Source: Cylindrobasidium torrendii FP15055 ss-10 (lineage: Eukaryota > Basidiomycota > Agaricomycetes > Agaricales > Physalacriaceae). From it: a stretch of DNA of 64,000 nt. The notes beneath the pieces are model-generated. The model saw only the letters and a list, made by a program, of their open reading frames with translations, was not told where the DNA came from and did no database searches. This document shows, in pieces, positions 13,127 through 24,878 of this stretch; position 1 is the stretch's first letter, and each line of letters begins with the position of its first letter. Location of the stretch: the NCBI GenBank assembly GCA_000934385.1, contig KN880440.1:62001-126000 (forward strand), written 5' to 3'. The translations under genes and the position numbers were made by a program.

Positions 13127-14034
13127 TCATAGCCCCAAATCTTCGCTGCTGCCAAGCGCTGTTGTCGAAATATTTGGCATATTGGTGAGAAGCGACATCT
13201 CCTGTCTCGTCTCGTCCAGCCTACCAGAAAGCATCAGTCAGGGAACACCAGCCAAAGTATTGTGACACACGCTCTCTTGATTTCGATAGCTGCCTCCCAG
13301 CCCAGTTCGAATTCTTCTTGGCTCATTTCCCGCTCCGATAATTTCGCCATTTGTACAGCTGAATCCCACAAGGCCAGTGCATTTGGCGGCAGCAACGGTG
13401 CGATGAAGCGAAAGTGGTGTACCAGGCGAACGTGTGGCTTGAGTGGTGGATGATGTGGTATAACCAGATGCGCCATGTCGTCTATAGGCCTGACTGTTGA
13501 CAGTATCTTGCTTCGGAATTCAACCCCGTCGTACTTCGTGCCTTGAAGGCCCCACCCAGGATGTGAAGATGAAGTGGGCACCGATATGGAGGCAATTAGG
13601 CAGGAGCGTAGATATTCGCGGATTATGTATTCGTGTACAGTCTGCTCACTCGTTTGTTAATGGTAAGGGCAGGAAACGGGATATGGTACGACGCACATTG
13701 GGCATATCATCCTTCGTCACTAGCTTGTAGTCTTTATTGATCCTTGACATTCGTAGCCGTACAGCTATCCGTCGTTTTACACAGAATAGTAGAGAGATTA
13801 CGAGCTGAGGCATCGCTTAGATTGACGCGAAAGGTCTCTAGAGCTTTGATAACACACCACAAGCACATATGCCGCGCCAATTACCACCGCATTGAAGTTG
13901 TTCTTCCAGTCACGGCGCGGGGATGTCCGAACGGATTGAGATAGTAGAGCCACGCAGGACAAGAACATGGCGCATATTGTCACCAGAAGTAGAAAGACGT
14001 AGCCTAATGTCGAGAGTAGAGGAAATGATGGCAT
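13127..14034 (-). CDS. Dlt1-like membrane protein
   Basis: This resembles the fungal Dlt1 family (defect at low temperature), integral membrane proteins of unknown biochemical role. The ATG at 14034 opens a first membrane segment, then SVRTSPRRDWKNNF, then a second membrane segment (AVVIGAAYVLV). After introns the C-terminal half carries GWGLQGTKYDGVEFR, RPIDDMAHLVIP and ALWDSAVQMAKLSERE. A last intron near 13218-13270 joins EIKR to ALDETRQEM, and the stop is at 13127-13129. The middle exons (13590-13800) are short and only roughly placed. The 3' end converges on the GST gene 122 bp away. Confidence 0.65.
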
Positions 14035-14296
14035 GGCATGAGGGTATGAAGGTGACCCGCCCTGAGATGATCGGCGTATGGACGTAATTGGTATTCACAT
14101 TTGTCATTGGACACACAAAATCTATTTGGTATCGCCAAAAAGCTAAGTACCCGGCATGCTAATGCACATGTATTTCGCTCGTGCACGAATCCGTGGTCTT
14201 GAAGTCCCAGGCGTCGCTGTATAATCGAGCTTGCTTTGTATAATCTTCCAAATGTTACATAAATACAGAGAGAATTAGGCTTTGCTTAAATATCCA

Positions 14297-15452
14297 TTAT
14301 GCCAAGCCAGCATCGACCGCCTTCTTGAACCTCTCAACGATGGGAACCATGCCACCCTCGTCCACACTGAATCCAAGACTCAATGGGTAGCTGTTGTCAA
14401 AGCGTGCTGGCCACGAAGACACTATCCTGCGGTTCGTCGGGTCATCCCTGAAGGTTACAAGCTTGAGAGCATCGGGGCCAGCGACCTTCTCCAGCGCTTG
14501 GAGCTCCTCGCGGACAGTGGCAGTGAAGCCGGGCAAGCAAACGACACGAGTGTGCTTGAGGAATTTTTCTGCAGGCACATGCATAACTTGGACGAAGTTT
14601 TTGATGGTGACTTCAGGCGATGCGAGCCAGGCGGCGAGCTCGAGTTCGGGGGAGTCGATGGATGAACCAACGGGACATACAGCTTCAATACCTTTGAGAG
14701 GTTCCCGGATGATACCTATATACGCAGTTAGCAAGAAAATGGATGGATTGTATTGGTGTGGACACACCAGATATGAAAGCGGACGTCGCGGCAGAGGGAA
14801 CGCCGGGACGGACAGTGATGGTGGGTAGTCGGATGATGCGACCGTCGACAAAGCCACGACGTGTGAACTCATTCACCAAAAGCTCAGAAGTAAGCTTTCC
14901 CATTCCATATGCACCTTCCGGAGTGGCGATAGTGGATGGGGTGACAACTTCGGGGAGAGGGCCACCGTAAACGGCGAGAGAGGATGTGAAGATGAACTTT
15001 ATAGGTGTGCGACCCTCTGAGTGCCTGCGCGCCGCCTGAAGCATCAAGCGAATGGAGTCGATGTTGACCTGTGGATTTATGGGTTAACCTGAATACTGTG
15101 GCATTGTGCGTAGAACGCACCTTGAGTCCAAGATCAAAGTTGTCCTCTGAGCCACGAGACATTATGCCATGCAGGCAGTAAATAACATCGGGAATTCCGG
15201 CGTCTGTGGTGTAGATTCTCTCGATTTCAGAGGCGTCGGTGAGATCTGCCTTCATGCAGACAGATTTGTGGCCCTTGACCTCCTTTGGTTCGACGATGTC
15301 CGCGAGAATAAACGACAAGTCGGGGGTGCGACCATCCGCAACGAGAGCATCGGCAAGAATCCCACCGAGCCATCCCTACGACGCATTAGCCAATTGCAGT
15401 TCTTATGAATGACAAGACATACAGCTGCGCCAGTAATCGCAATAACAGTCAT
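14297..15452 (-). CDS. NAD-dependent epimerase/dehydratase, DenD-like (D-erythronate dehydrogenase family)
   Basis: This is an extended short-chain dehydrogenase with a Rossmann fold. Exon 1 (15423-15452) encodes MTVIAITGAA and splices to GWLGGILADALVADG, restoring the TGAAGWLGG cofactor loop. Active-site Ser is in TSSLAVYGG and the YxxxK pair in YGMGK. A later intron splits FISG from IIREPLKG. The block RPGVPSAATSAFISG..REPLKG..CPVG is characteristic of DenD, which oxidises D-erythronate at C2 in bacterial tetronate pathways. The length of about 330 residues fits. It is divergent from the RpiB-like gene 293 bp away and opens a six-gene cluster. Oxidation of a tetronate or other aldonate is an inference; a true epimerase is possible. 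Confidence 0.88.
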
Positions 15453-15512
15453 CTTAAAGGCGTAGAAAGGTTAGGGTTGGTCAAAGGCAGTGGTGGAAAA
15501 GGAAATGATGTA

Positions 15513-15526
15513 CTCCCAATGGAGGG
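15513..15526. promoter_or_regulatory. Imperfect GC-rich inverted repeat in the DenD/RpiB divergent promoter
   Basis: CTCCCAATGGAGGG contains CTCC and GGAG arms around CAAT and aligns with the better palindromes at 16527-16540 and 24990-25002. It is proposed as a weak member of a shared cluster motif. Confidence 0.35.
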
Positions 15527-15745
15527 GGCCTATCTTATTTATACAGATAGCACACTCTAACAATTCCAGCTTCATGATTGTGAGCGACTGGACGACGGAT
15601 CGATATAGACCCGGAACCTTCCCGAAGTGGATGAATGGCCCGGCAGGCCATCATGTCCGGGTCTTTATGTGCTGCAAATGGTCTGGTGGAATCTCTCTTC
15701 CAGTTCTCATTCCTACAACCAACACACATACACTATAATTCCAGC

Positions 15746-16360
15746 ATGTCTTCCTCTTCCTCTATCCCCCAATGGCGCATCGTCCTCGGCTGCGATGTAC
15801 GTCTCTCATCCCTGACATCTTTACCCTCTATTCTACCCTAACCGTCTTGAAGGAAGCTGGCGTTGATTACAAGAACGCTATCAAGACCGCATTCGAGAAA
15901 GACCCGCGCGTCGTGTCGGTCGTCGATGTCGGTGTTGGCAATGCCCAGGACAAGACCGCATACCCACATGTCGCCGTGACCGCAGCGAGAAAGATTGCAG
16001 ATGGCGAGGCGGACAGAGCGGTTCTCATATGCGGCACAGGGATGGGTACGGCCCACCCGCATCCTCGGGCATTAGTTGTGACTTACATCTCCACCAGGTG
16101 TTGCGATATCTGCAAACAAGGTGCCAGGCATCCGCGCCGTCACCGCGCATGACAGCTTCTCCGTCGAGCGCGCCATTCTCAGCAATAACGCCCAAGTACT
16201 CTGCATGGGTCAGCGCGTCATTGGAATCGAGCTGGCGAAGAGATTGGCGAACGAGTGGTTGGGTTATGTGTTCGACACCCAGTCGGCTTCTGCAGCCAAA
16301 GTAGACGCCATCTCCCAGTACGAGACAACCCCGAGCGCCGGTGCGGTGCGCATCGACTAG
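15746..16360 (+). CDS. RpiB/LacAB-type sugar-phosphate isomerase
   Basis: This is a small aldose-ketose phosphate isomerase of 168 residues in three exons (15746-15796, 15853-16045, 16098-16360). The core motif [17 protein letters not shown] carries the catalytic Cys and phosphate-binding residues of RpiB, and [10 protein letters not shown] carries the ring-opening His. The usual N-terminal DHAG motif reads GCDEAG, with Glu for His. RpiB homologues include ribose-5-phosphate isomerase, galactose-6-phosphate isomerase and the tetrulose-phosphate isomerases of erythritol and threitol pathways. Beside a dihydroxyacetone-kinase-type kinase, a tetrulose or pentulose phosphate is the likeliest substrate. 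It lies upstream of, and in the same direction as, the kinase. Confidence 0.88.
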
Positions 16361-16899
16361 ACCAGTGTACTCATAACGCCGTAACGTTGTAATTGAATTT
16401 GTTGTTGCATGAACAAAACTGCCTGTCAAAGTTAGCAATGCGGTGAACTTGAGATCATTTACTCTTCGCGGAGACAAATCATCAATGAACTGTATACACT
16501 ACCCCAATGTTCCATCATCTGACAGACTCCCCGTGGGGAGCCCGGAGTTGTCTGAACGGCGACGGGGTTATGCACGAATGCGGTATTGCGCCTCTGAGGC
16601 GGGCTGGAGGACGGGGCAATAATCCAGGGAACTATGCCAGGCTGGGTGGCAAAGCGTAGCCTGCGACGGATGGTGACAGGAGCCAGATTGATTGAGGCGC
16701 ATTGTCCGCCCTCAAAATTGGTCCTAGAGTGCACAACTTCCTGGCCGGCATTATACAAGCCCTGGCTCCGTGCCTCACCTTTCCTTGCTTAGGAGCAATT
16801 AATGGGTACCCTTCCTTATAGATCCAATGCCCGGCATACCTCTCGTCGTGTCAGCCCACTTTCCTCTCCTACGCCGACGTGCACCATCCAGAATCCACG
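16361..16899. other. Intergenic region with promoter of the DAK-type kinase
   Basis: This 539-bp gap carries a perfect 14-bp palindrome-like element at 16527-16540 and CT-rich sequence just before the start codon. No gene is visible. A GTG-started frame at 16879 is only an upstream extension of the kinase frame; the first ATG is at 16900. Confidence 0.6.
16527..16540. promoter_or_regulatory. Palindromic element CTCCCCGTGGGGAG upstream of the DAK-type kinase
   Basis: Two 6-bp arms, CTCCCC and GGGGAG, flank a GT centre. A near copy (TCCCCGTGGGGGA) lies between the permease and aldolase genes of the same cluster. It may be bound by the cluster's Zn2Cys6 factor or by a C2H2 stress/carbon factor. 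Confidence 0.45.
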
Positions 16900-18874
16900 A
16901 TGCAGCGCCACATTTTCGCTGACCACCAAACTCTTGTCGTTAAATCGCTTCGCGGTCTAGTTGCATCAGTGCCTAATCTTACTCTCATCCCAGCTGCAAG
17001 AGCAATCATCGACGCCGAGCATGACACGTCCAAGGTTACCCTCATTTGCGGTGGGGGCGCCGGACACGAGCCTGGTTCAACTGGTTTTGTGGGTCGCGGA
17101 TTCCTCACAGCCTCTGTTGTCGGCGACACATTCGCCAGCCCTTCTGCCAAACAGGTTTATACCGCCATGAAGGCCCTGCCATCCACCGAGGGTACCATCC
17201 TAATCATCACCAACTATACTGGTGACAACCTCCATTTCGGCCTGGCCGCTCAGCAGGCGCGCGCCAACGGCACCGACAACGTAGCAATCCTTCCTGTATG
17301 CGACGATGTCAGTGTCGGTCGTTCAAAGGGCGCGCTTGTTGGCCGTCGTGCCATGTCTGGGACTATCCTTGTCTGCAAGATCCTCGGCGCCGCATCCGAG
17401 GCTTCCTATTCATTCAACGCCACTCTCGAGCTCGGCAAGGCAGTGACGGACGGTTTGCTATCCATTGGTTGCACTCTCGGGCACTGTCACGTTCCGGGAC
17501 GCGATAATTCCAAGTACGGGGTCATAGAGGACGATGTGATTGAAATCGGTCTCGGACTGCATAATGAACCGGGTGTCTTTGTCGTTCGACCCCAACCATC
17601 TGCGGAAGACCTCATCGCACGCATGCTCGACCTAATGCTCAACCAGGAAGATGCCGAGCGTGCTTTCGTTCCGTTCCAGGTGGGAGACAAGGTCGCCCTA
17701 CAAGTCAACAATATGGGCGGAATGAGCACGCTGGAAATGTATGCGGTAGTTGACGAGGCTACTAGACAGCTTGGTAAGCCTGAGTTGTCAATATTATGCT
17801 TGTAGTCCTGACCTTAATGCAGAGGCTCACCCCCTCAAGCCCGTAATTGTCCGCACCTATTGCGGGGACTTTATGACCTCCCTCAACGCGCCAGGCTTCT
17901 CCCTCACTCTTCTCAATATTTCCCACACAAATCGCGTCCACAAGGCCAGCAAAGGAGAAGCTGAAATCATCGCGCTTCTCGACGCACCCCACGCAACATC
18001 ATCCTGGCCAAGTAGTACCCAATATCCCGCTCCCGAGAGCCTCAGAAGTCGAAGTCGCGAAGAGAAGGAGCTATTAGTCAAGGACGATGTCCGTGTTACT
18101 GGTAGCAGCGGTGCGGAGAGAGATCATGCCCACGGTGCGCATTTCACGTCGACGTTCTTGCAGAGGATTGACACTGTTAATAGTTAACCCCGAGATCTTG
18201 CGTCGCTCCATCCGGGCAGGTGCCCAGGCCGTATACGACTCCGAACCCGATTTGACCAAGTGGGATACTGTATGCTGCATCTAAGCCCTTCCGTTATGTC
18301 GATTGACACTCTCACGTAGATCGTTGGCGACGGAGATTGTGGTGAAACTTGTGCCGCTGGTTCAAAAGCCATCATCGAAGCGCTTGACACAGGCCTCGGA
18401 AAGGATGGTGACCTTGTACACACCCTGCGCGAAGTGACCGAAATCATCGACAACAACTGTGGTGGAACCCTTGGCGCCATCTACAGCATTTTCCTGGCGG
18501 CTTTGACGGCAGAGGTGCGCCTTATAGGTTCGAAAAGGCCTGTGGACGCCTCATTCTTCGGCGAGGCGGCGTTACGGGCACTCGAGACCCTCGGGCAGAG
18601 CACGAAGGCACGGGTTGGGCACAGGACTGTAATGGATGCGCTCATCCCGTTCGTCGAAGGCCTTGCAGCGCCATCCAATTCCGATGCGGAGGCCTTGAAG
18701 GAGGCAATTTCACGATGTGTGGCTGGAGGGGAGGGCACAAAGGATCTTGTGGCGAAGCTGGGCCGTGCGACGTACGTTGGTACAGACCGAGGACCTCTTC
18801 CTCCGGATCCGGGTGCCATGAGCTGCGTTGTATTTGTGAAGGGAATGGGAATGGAGTTCTCTGTTGAGGTTTGA
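16900..18874 (+). CDS. Dihydroxyacetone kinase family protein (DhaK + DhaL domains)
   Basis: This is a single-chain ATP-dependent kinase for short ketoses, expected in the cytosol. The DhaK domain shows CGGGAGHEPGSTGFVG near the start, NYTGDNLHFGLA, and GCTLGHCHVPGR with the His that binds substrate covalently in this family. After an intron at about 17774-17821 the domain ends near SKGEAEIIALLDAP. A linker of about 50 residues follows. One more intron near 18110-18185 is needed to stay in frame before EPDLTKWDT, and an intron at about 18270-18319 leads to IVGDGDCGET, the Mg-ATP site of DhaL. DhaL continues with GGTLGAIYSIF, where most members have GGTSGA. Fungal erythrulose kinase (Eyk1) belongs to this family, so dihydroxyacetone or a tetrulose are both possible substrates. 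Confidence 0.9.
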
Positions 18875-19406
18875 CGTTGACAACACTAAGTAAATATGTA
18901 GACCATCGAACGCCTGTAGTTAACCGTAAGCATTGGGATATCTTGGCAATCTAAATTATTACGAAAATAGAGCCAGGCATAGGTGCAGACCTTTGAGCAT
19001 CTGAGTCTTAAGGGACCAACAGTTTGTGATTCGACCCTGTAGTAGTCAGACTCAACGCAATGAACGCAATTGAAGGCGTCGGCCAACACAGGTAATAAGG
19101 ATTCATTCACTGTCCAGTTTGCGAGTGTCATAATGCGAGGGCTTGCGTAGAATTATGCTCGCGCTGCATCTGCTGCATGATGGCAAGAGGACAAGTTCGA
19201 TGATCGGTCACGTAAGTGACACTCAAATTCGAAATGCAATTGTCCCTTGTCTTTCGAAAGCAATGCTCGGTTCATCGTATTATCCCTTTTATACAGCGTA
19301 GATTATCTTGACATATGCGACTGGTATATCACTTAGCAACAGTAGTACAACATGCTCATCTTGACGGATGATACAAACAAATAAGGATACAAATAAAAGA
19401 GAAATT
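18875..19406. other. Intergenic region between convergent kinase and regulator genes
   Basis: Both neighbours end here, so the 532 bp hold two 3' ends. I saw no coding frame with family similarity, no RNA gene and no clear repeat. Confidence 0.5.
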
Positions 19407-22395
19407 TCAGACCGTCCCCGGTCCAGTCAAACGGTCGCTCGCGCCTGTTGCATAGTCTGAGGATGATCCCAGCAGGCTCTGCAATTCAAATGTATCCGCT
19501 GGCTGGACATGGAATCCCTCGACGGAGTACATGTTGAACAGTTCGTCCAGCGAGTAGGCAGAATTATCTAACGAATCTTAGAACAGCCTTCAATGAACGT
19601 ACGAAGAAAACGTACTCTCTGCAGCGGTTTTGGCTATGAACGATCTCAAAGATGTCTCCGTCGCCGGCGCAGTGTTTGGGTCAGACGCTGAAAACAGCAT
19701 CAGTCTGGCGACATACTCCTGTGGGGAACATACTTATGAAGCGGCGCAAGACGCCCTTGTCCGGTAACGAGATGAAGGTCTTCAGACTCTTCAAACTCGC
19801 ATGTCCGTTCCGCATATATCCAGACCCCGCCGCCTTCTCATCGAGTATACGGCTCACATAACCTATTCCAGACCAGTAATGCTCCATATGATGAATAGCC
19901 TTCATGAGAGCATCGAGATTTTGCTTTGCAAGAGACGTCAAAACCAGGTTGGCGGTGTGCCCACTGCTCTTTGAGTCCAAATCTTCCACCGGCATGCCCA
20001 TTGCCGTCATCTTGATGTCGTGCACAAACGCCAGGCAGGCAACGAAAATTGGATGAACCACAAAAGGATTTGATAGCTGTAGACTTGTTAGTAGTTGTGA
20101 GATTGTCCAGAAGCATGTTACTCACATAGCTCTGCTGCGAAAACAAGTCTGCTAGAACTAGGCACTCGCTAATGGTTCTTGAACTCGATAACGACAACTT
20201 TGGCGAACGATCCATGTTCTGCGACAATGGGGTCTGCGCTCCTGAAGGGCTCGCGAGTAGTTCAGGATGATACACGAGTGCAAGAACAGCATTTGCCCAT
20301 AGATGAAGCGCAAGGTAGGTGCCGCCTGACCCTTTGGCCTCCTGCGTGCGGAAGTTCTCGATGCTCCATTTCATACTTGATGGCAATTCCGCGTAGAACG
20401 TCACCAACTGCTTCTGCAGGCTACTCAAGCCAGCCCCAGTATCGAATGCCGCAGTCACAAGCGTGCGAACTCGTCCACGTCGGCCATTGAGAAGACTAGC
20501 AATGCGACCACAGAGGACCATTAAGCGAGCCCAATATGCGAAAGGTACCTCGCCTGGCTGGTACGCTTGACCGGTGGGATGTGGAATCCAGTCCTCGTTC
20601 GATGGTAAGGGTATCTCGATCATTTCCTCTGGGATAGAAGGTGGCCGTCCGGTCACAAAGGAGAGGATGCGGTCGGTGATGAATATACTCCAGAATAGCT
20701 GGTTAGTTCGTGTAGCGTGAGCAGGTGACTCGTAAATTTCAGAGTTCTGTAGATGGATGATGAGGGCAAGTTAATTGGATTGAATCTTGCAGTACTTCGT
20801 GGATGCCCAAATCCAACGCCATTCGAATAGCCATTCTGAGCACAGTGTCAGAAGGAGTTCGTTGTCAGAAAAAGAGATATGTACCCAGAGAATTGCTGCA
20901 GCAAATGATCAGCTAAAGCTATAGATGCGATGCGAAGTACATACCCATAACCCGCTTTCTGAGCTCTGCCCGAAGTTTGCCCACGCAAGTAGCAGTAGTC
21001 CGGTACATACATCATGAGTTGGCAAATGTAGAAGCGGGATGATGAGCTCTTGGGCCTTGGTAACAAATGGGGCGCATGACTTGGTGGGGTTCAATGAAAC
21101 GAAATGACCAGCGGAAAAGACACACTTGAGCGGGTGACTCATGGCCCGTTGGGTGAAATCGCGCAGAGACAGCACAGATGCCTAAAATGTGGAATCAACA
21201 TCTGCGGAGTTCAAAAGAAATTTGCGCACAGTTCAGGAGGAAGGCGGACATAGTATGCGTCTTGAGGCGCTCATCCATCCGTGAGCGATGGATGCTTGGG
21301 AAGAAGGAGCTCATTGTACTGAAAAATGTTTCGAACAAAGGGAGGTAGACATGGGGTAAAGGTATCCCTGTGTCGTCGAACATGACTTCGACGGGTTCAG
21401 GTGAATTGGGTTTGAACGCTGAGGCCGGTACAGGAGCTGTTGCGGGCCTGACCACTCTTGGTTGGAGTTTAAGGGAAATTCGGTTGATACCAGGTCTAGA
21501 AAAGTGTGAGTAACATACGGCTAGCGCCTAACATGAACTAACCGGATGGCAGTTGACCCCGACTAGAAAGTGTTAGCATGCATACGAATAAAGAAAGAGA
21601 TTGATGTTCACAAAGCGATAATAGTAAAGCTCCAGGCCGTCTGGTTTCAACGGGTCTGTATTAATAAAGGCCTGCGATTCCATTGCTTGGACGAGGTTTG
21701 CGGCTTGCTTCTCTTGACCAGGAAGATGCATGAGAAAGTCATCAGGCGAGGGCTCTTGTGTTTGCGACGAAGAAGATCCGGGGGACGGCCATGTGTAGGT
21801 ACTCGACTGGGCAGGAAGCGGAAAATTCCACAGATTTCCTGCGGCCGAAGGGGAGACTGGTGTAACAGGATTGGGAGCGATGTGTTGACGAGGCACATCC
21901 TGCAGCACATCAAAGGCTGTTGAGAATACTACTTTCAGTTGGAGAGATGTAGACACACCCAGATTGGGTCTGTGGACGGCGCGCATCCATTAAACACCCC
22001 ACTGAGGAGTTCGCCAGCCTTCTTGTCACGGTCCTTGCGCTCGGCCTCTTCCATCTCCCGCCGTGTGCGTTTGCGTTTGCGACCTGTTGGCCATGTACAT
22101 TCTTCGTTTGCCTTCTGACATGAGAGGCAAACAGGCTTTTCTCCAGAACATCTTGCTCGTTTGACCTAAGCGCGCAAGAATATGTGCACAATATGGAGAG
22201 GGGAAGAAAATGACGGGGAGGGCAGAGCAGATTCTGTCAGTGACTCGAGGGACAGAAGGCGTAAGTGCTCACCCGGCATCGATGGCAAGCAAGAGCCACA
22301 CGCTTTTCGGACGCCTTTGCTGATGTTGCGTCGCTCCCTGCCAGAACAGGCTCAGGGCTGCCATCCGATGAATTTGTGCCGTTGCCGTTGTCCAT
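19407..22395 (-). CDS. Zn2Cys6 transcription factor with fungal-specific middle domain
   Basis: This is a probable pathway-specific regulator in the nucleus. The chosen ATG (22395-22393) gives MDNGNGTNSSDGS before ACHRCRV; a 110-nt intron then joins KRARCSGEKPVCLSC and NEEC, completing the six-cysteine binuclear cluster, and KRKRTRREMEEAE follows as a basic linker. A Ser/Pro-rich stretch with QSSTYTWPSPGSSSS comes next. The fungal_trans domain includes LFETFFSTMSSFFPSIHR, LLLLAWANFG, ARTNQLFWSIFITDRILSF and TGRPPSIPEEMI. The protein ends with an acidic, Leu-rich tail (LDELFNMYSVEGF) that could activate transcription. About nine introns are present. It lies inside the sugar catabolic cluster, so control of those genes is the simplest role. 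An upstream in-frame ATG near 22482 is an alternative start. Confidence 0.9.
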
Positions 22396-23093
22396 CGAAA
22401 CCGTGGTCGTGTGTACGGGATGATGGGTGTGGGGAATCTGGGGTTGTCTGGAGAAGCAACTGAATAGCGATGCGCAGGTGCTCATTTCGGCCTTCGGACC
22501 GCGCAGTGGCGTCCAATCATCCAACGCCCCCAAGGAAAATGTGATGTGTGTGTCTTGTTTACGTGCAAGCATACCCGATAGTGCGCATTTTAAAGCGCTG
22601 ATGGCGGCTCCCACGGTTTAGAGCAGATCACATCCAGGCAATGTCTACCGAGTCTCCAAAATCCTTGCAAAATCCGCAGATCCAAACTAGGATATCCCAA
22701 ATCTCGGATCTGAGATCTGATACCAATCAATCAAAGGTATCAACCTTGTTGAAGCGTTCAAGTTGGTCGAGTTGAATCAACATGTAACTCAACGTCCTCA
22801 CAGTGCTTTTCGGCGTGCGCTACGCAGCAGGCGGGCCCTTCGCTAGCCTTCGCTCTAAGTAACAAGGTCAAAGCAGCCGTGCCTGTGACATCAATTGAGT
22901 GCGCAGAAACTCTACTCCGGACGGAGCCACCCCCGCAAACTGACCCTGTGTAACTTAAAACTTAGATTCCTTAGAATATTAACTAACAAGCTTTGTCGAT
23001 CAACCTACAATCAACTTATATGCAAAATATCACTATTCAACTAATATACATCACAACGTGAGGGTACGACTAACGAAACAGATGTTGACAAGC
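22396..23093. other. Intergenic region upstream of the Zn2Cys6 factor
   Basis: These 698 bp hold the regulator's promoter and the 3' end of the permease gene. The part at 22960-23050 is AT-rich. No palindrome like those at 16527 and 24990 was seen here. Confidence 0.5.
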
Positions 23094-24878
23094 TCAAACT
23101 CCTTCATTTACCTCCTTCTTTGTGTCAGACGACGACTCAATATCAGCTTTGACAGGAAGAGCGTTCCGGCTGGCAGGCCACCGTGTGAGGCCGTACTTCA
23201 GAATCTGTGCGGAAATGCCCAATGTAAGGACGAACGCACTGACGAAGCGATTTAGCAATTGTACAGAAACCAGGAAGGAAGTGCGTACGTCGTGCAAGCA
23301 AATCCTTGTACATAACGTGGGCTCGTGGTCTTTGGCCAGAGGAAGGAACCGTAGATGGAGGCGCTATTGCCCATTGCGTTAACAATGGCAATGCTAACGG
23401 CCCTCTTCTCTGCCGGTGCGTCGACGATGCCTGAGACCCACTGGAGAGGGATTTAATGCGAGAGTCAACGAATAAAAGCAGCTTACCAGGAGGGTGAGTG
23501 GACAAGCAGCATATACACCGCCAACGGCAAAGCATAGGAAGGCGTACTTGACTTTCTGGTTGTCGACAGCCACACAGATAATGAACGAGATGCCGGCAAT
23601 GAACGAAGTGAGGGTGACATAATTCCCACGCTCCTTGTGAATGTCCGACAAGAAGCAGAAGAACACTATGAACACTAGCGCGACGCCATAGATCGGGATG
23701 GTCATGAATTGGAGGGAGTAACCTAAAATGACTTAGTTTTGACGGAACATAGGGTGAAGACATACCTGTGTAGCCAAGCTGTCCAACCAACGAAGGGACA
23801 AAATATTGAATGGTTTGAGAACCCGTCGCGAGCATGTACATGAAGGTCAAAAGGTAGACGCGCCAATCACGAATAGCCATCTTGAATGCCTCTCCGTGAG
23901 TGGGTTCCGCGGATTGGTTGTCCTTGTTGGAGACGCCGCCAATACCCTCGTATGCAAGACGTTGAATGGCAATAAACTACAAACCAAAGTAAATATACGG
24001 ACATGTAGATAGGGACTGCACTCACTCGTTCCTCGGGCGTGAGCCATGATGTGGTTGCTGGCCAGTCGGGTAGAATAATCCAGGTGAAGCAGGCAATGAA
24101 AGAGGAAGCCACACCCTCGATGATGAAGAGCCATTGCCATCCCTCAATACCGCGCGCGAACGCTAGCTTGTCGGTGATTACACCCGCGAGCGCGCCAGAG
24201 AAGGCGCCCTATCGGAGTGTTTAGTGTTGTTCAACGCTGGCAAGAAGCAACGCACCGATACTGCGGTCGCAGTGTAGTAAATCGCGAAGCGCTTTGCGAG
24301 CTCATGGCGCTTGTACCATGAGGACAAATAGAATGCAATGCCAGGTGCGAAACCAGCCTCGATGACCCCAAGGCAGAAGCGCACACCAGCAATTTGAGCA
24401 GCCGTTGTGCAAGCGGCCATACATGCCGCAATGCCTCCCCAGCAAAAGCATAGGCCGGACAGGTAGAGAGATGGCCGGAAGCGCGTGAGGAGCATATTTG
24501 ACGGGACCTCGAAGAGCACATAGGAAATGAAAAAGACCAGCAAGATGATGGAGTATTCGTTGTCGGTGAGCTTCAGAGCCTCTTCCATTCCACCTAGACA
24601 AAAGAGTGAGTCTGAGAACGGTGCCGAAGGCGCGGACGGCAACATACCCGACTTTGCATTTCCGATGTTTGCTCTGTCCAAGTACGAGGCCGTGTACAAT
24701 ATCTGAGGGATTTTCTTAGTCAACAAGCAGGGAACAGTGAATTGTGGCGTACCCAGATCGAAGGTACAATGCGCATGTCGATCTTCCTCACCAAAGCCCT
24801 TTCCTGCGCCGACCCAGGCTCATATGTTGTGTTGGAAAACTCCTCGCGCCACTCCTGCTCGGGCTTGTCGAATACCAT
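23094..24878 (-). CDS. Major facilitator transporter, Dal5/TNA1-type anion:cation symporter
   Basis: This is a 12-helix plasma-membrane permease of the fungal allantoate/nicotinate/pantothenate (ACS) group. Exon 1 (from the ATG 24878-24876) encodes a hydrophilic N-terminus ending DMRIVPSIW, spliced to ILYTASYLDRANIGNAKSG, the typical first-helix motif. Later landmarks are EVPSNMLLTRFRPSLYLSG, GVIEAGFAPG, FYLSSWYKRHELAKR, SGAFSGALAG and NAMGNSASIYGSFLWP. A last intron of 50 nt (GTACGC..GTCAG) restores the final helix, AFVLTLGISAQILKYGL. It shares a 494-bp divergent promoter with the aldolase-like gene. Members of this group carry carboxylates, so an organic or sugar acid is the likely cargo. 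Confidence 0.9.

Noticed and set aside
16879..16899. Earlier start of the DAK-type kinase
   Set aside because: The frame opens with GTG, which is not a normal fungal start; the ATG at 16900 fits the family N-terminus.
18160..18190. Possible frameshift in the DAK-type kinase
   Set aside because: A short intron between about 18110 and 18185 with a GT donor and an AATAG acceptor restores the frame, so a broken gene is not needed.
23230..23300. Possible frameshift near the end of the permease
   Set aside because: A 50-nt intron (GTACGC..GTCAG) restores the last membrane helix.
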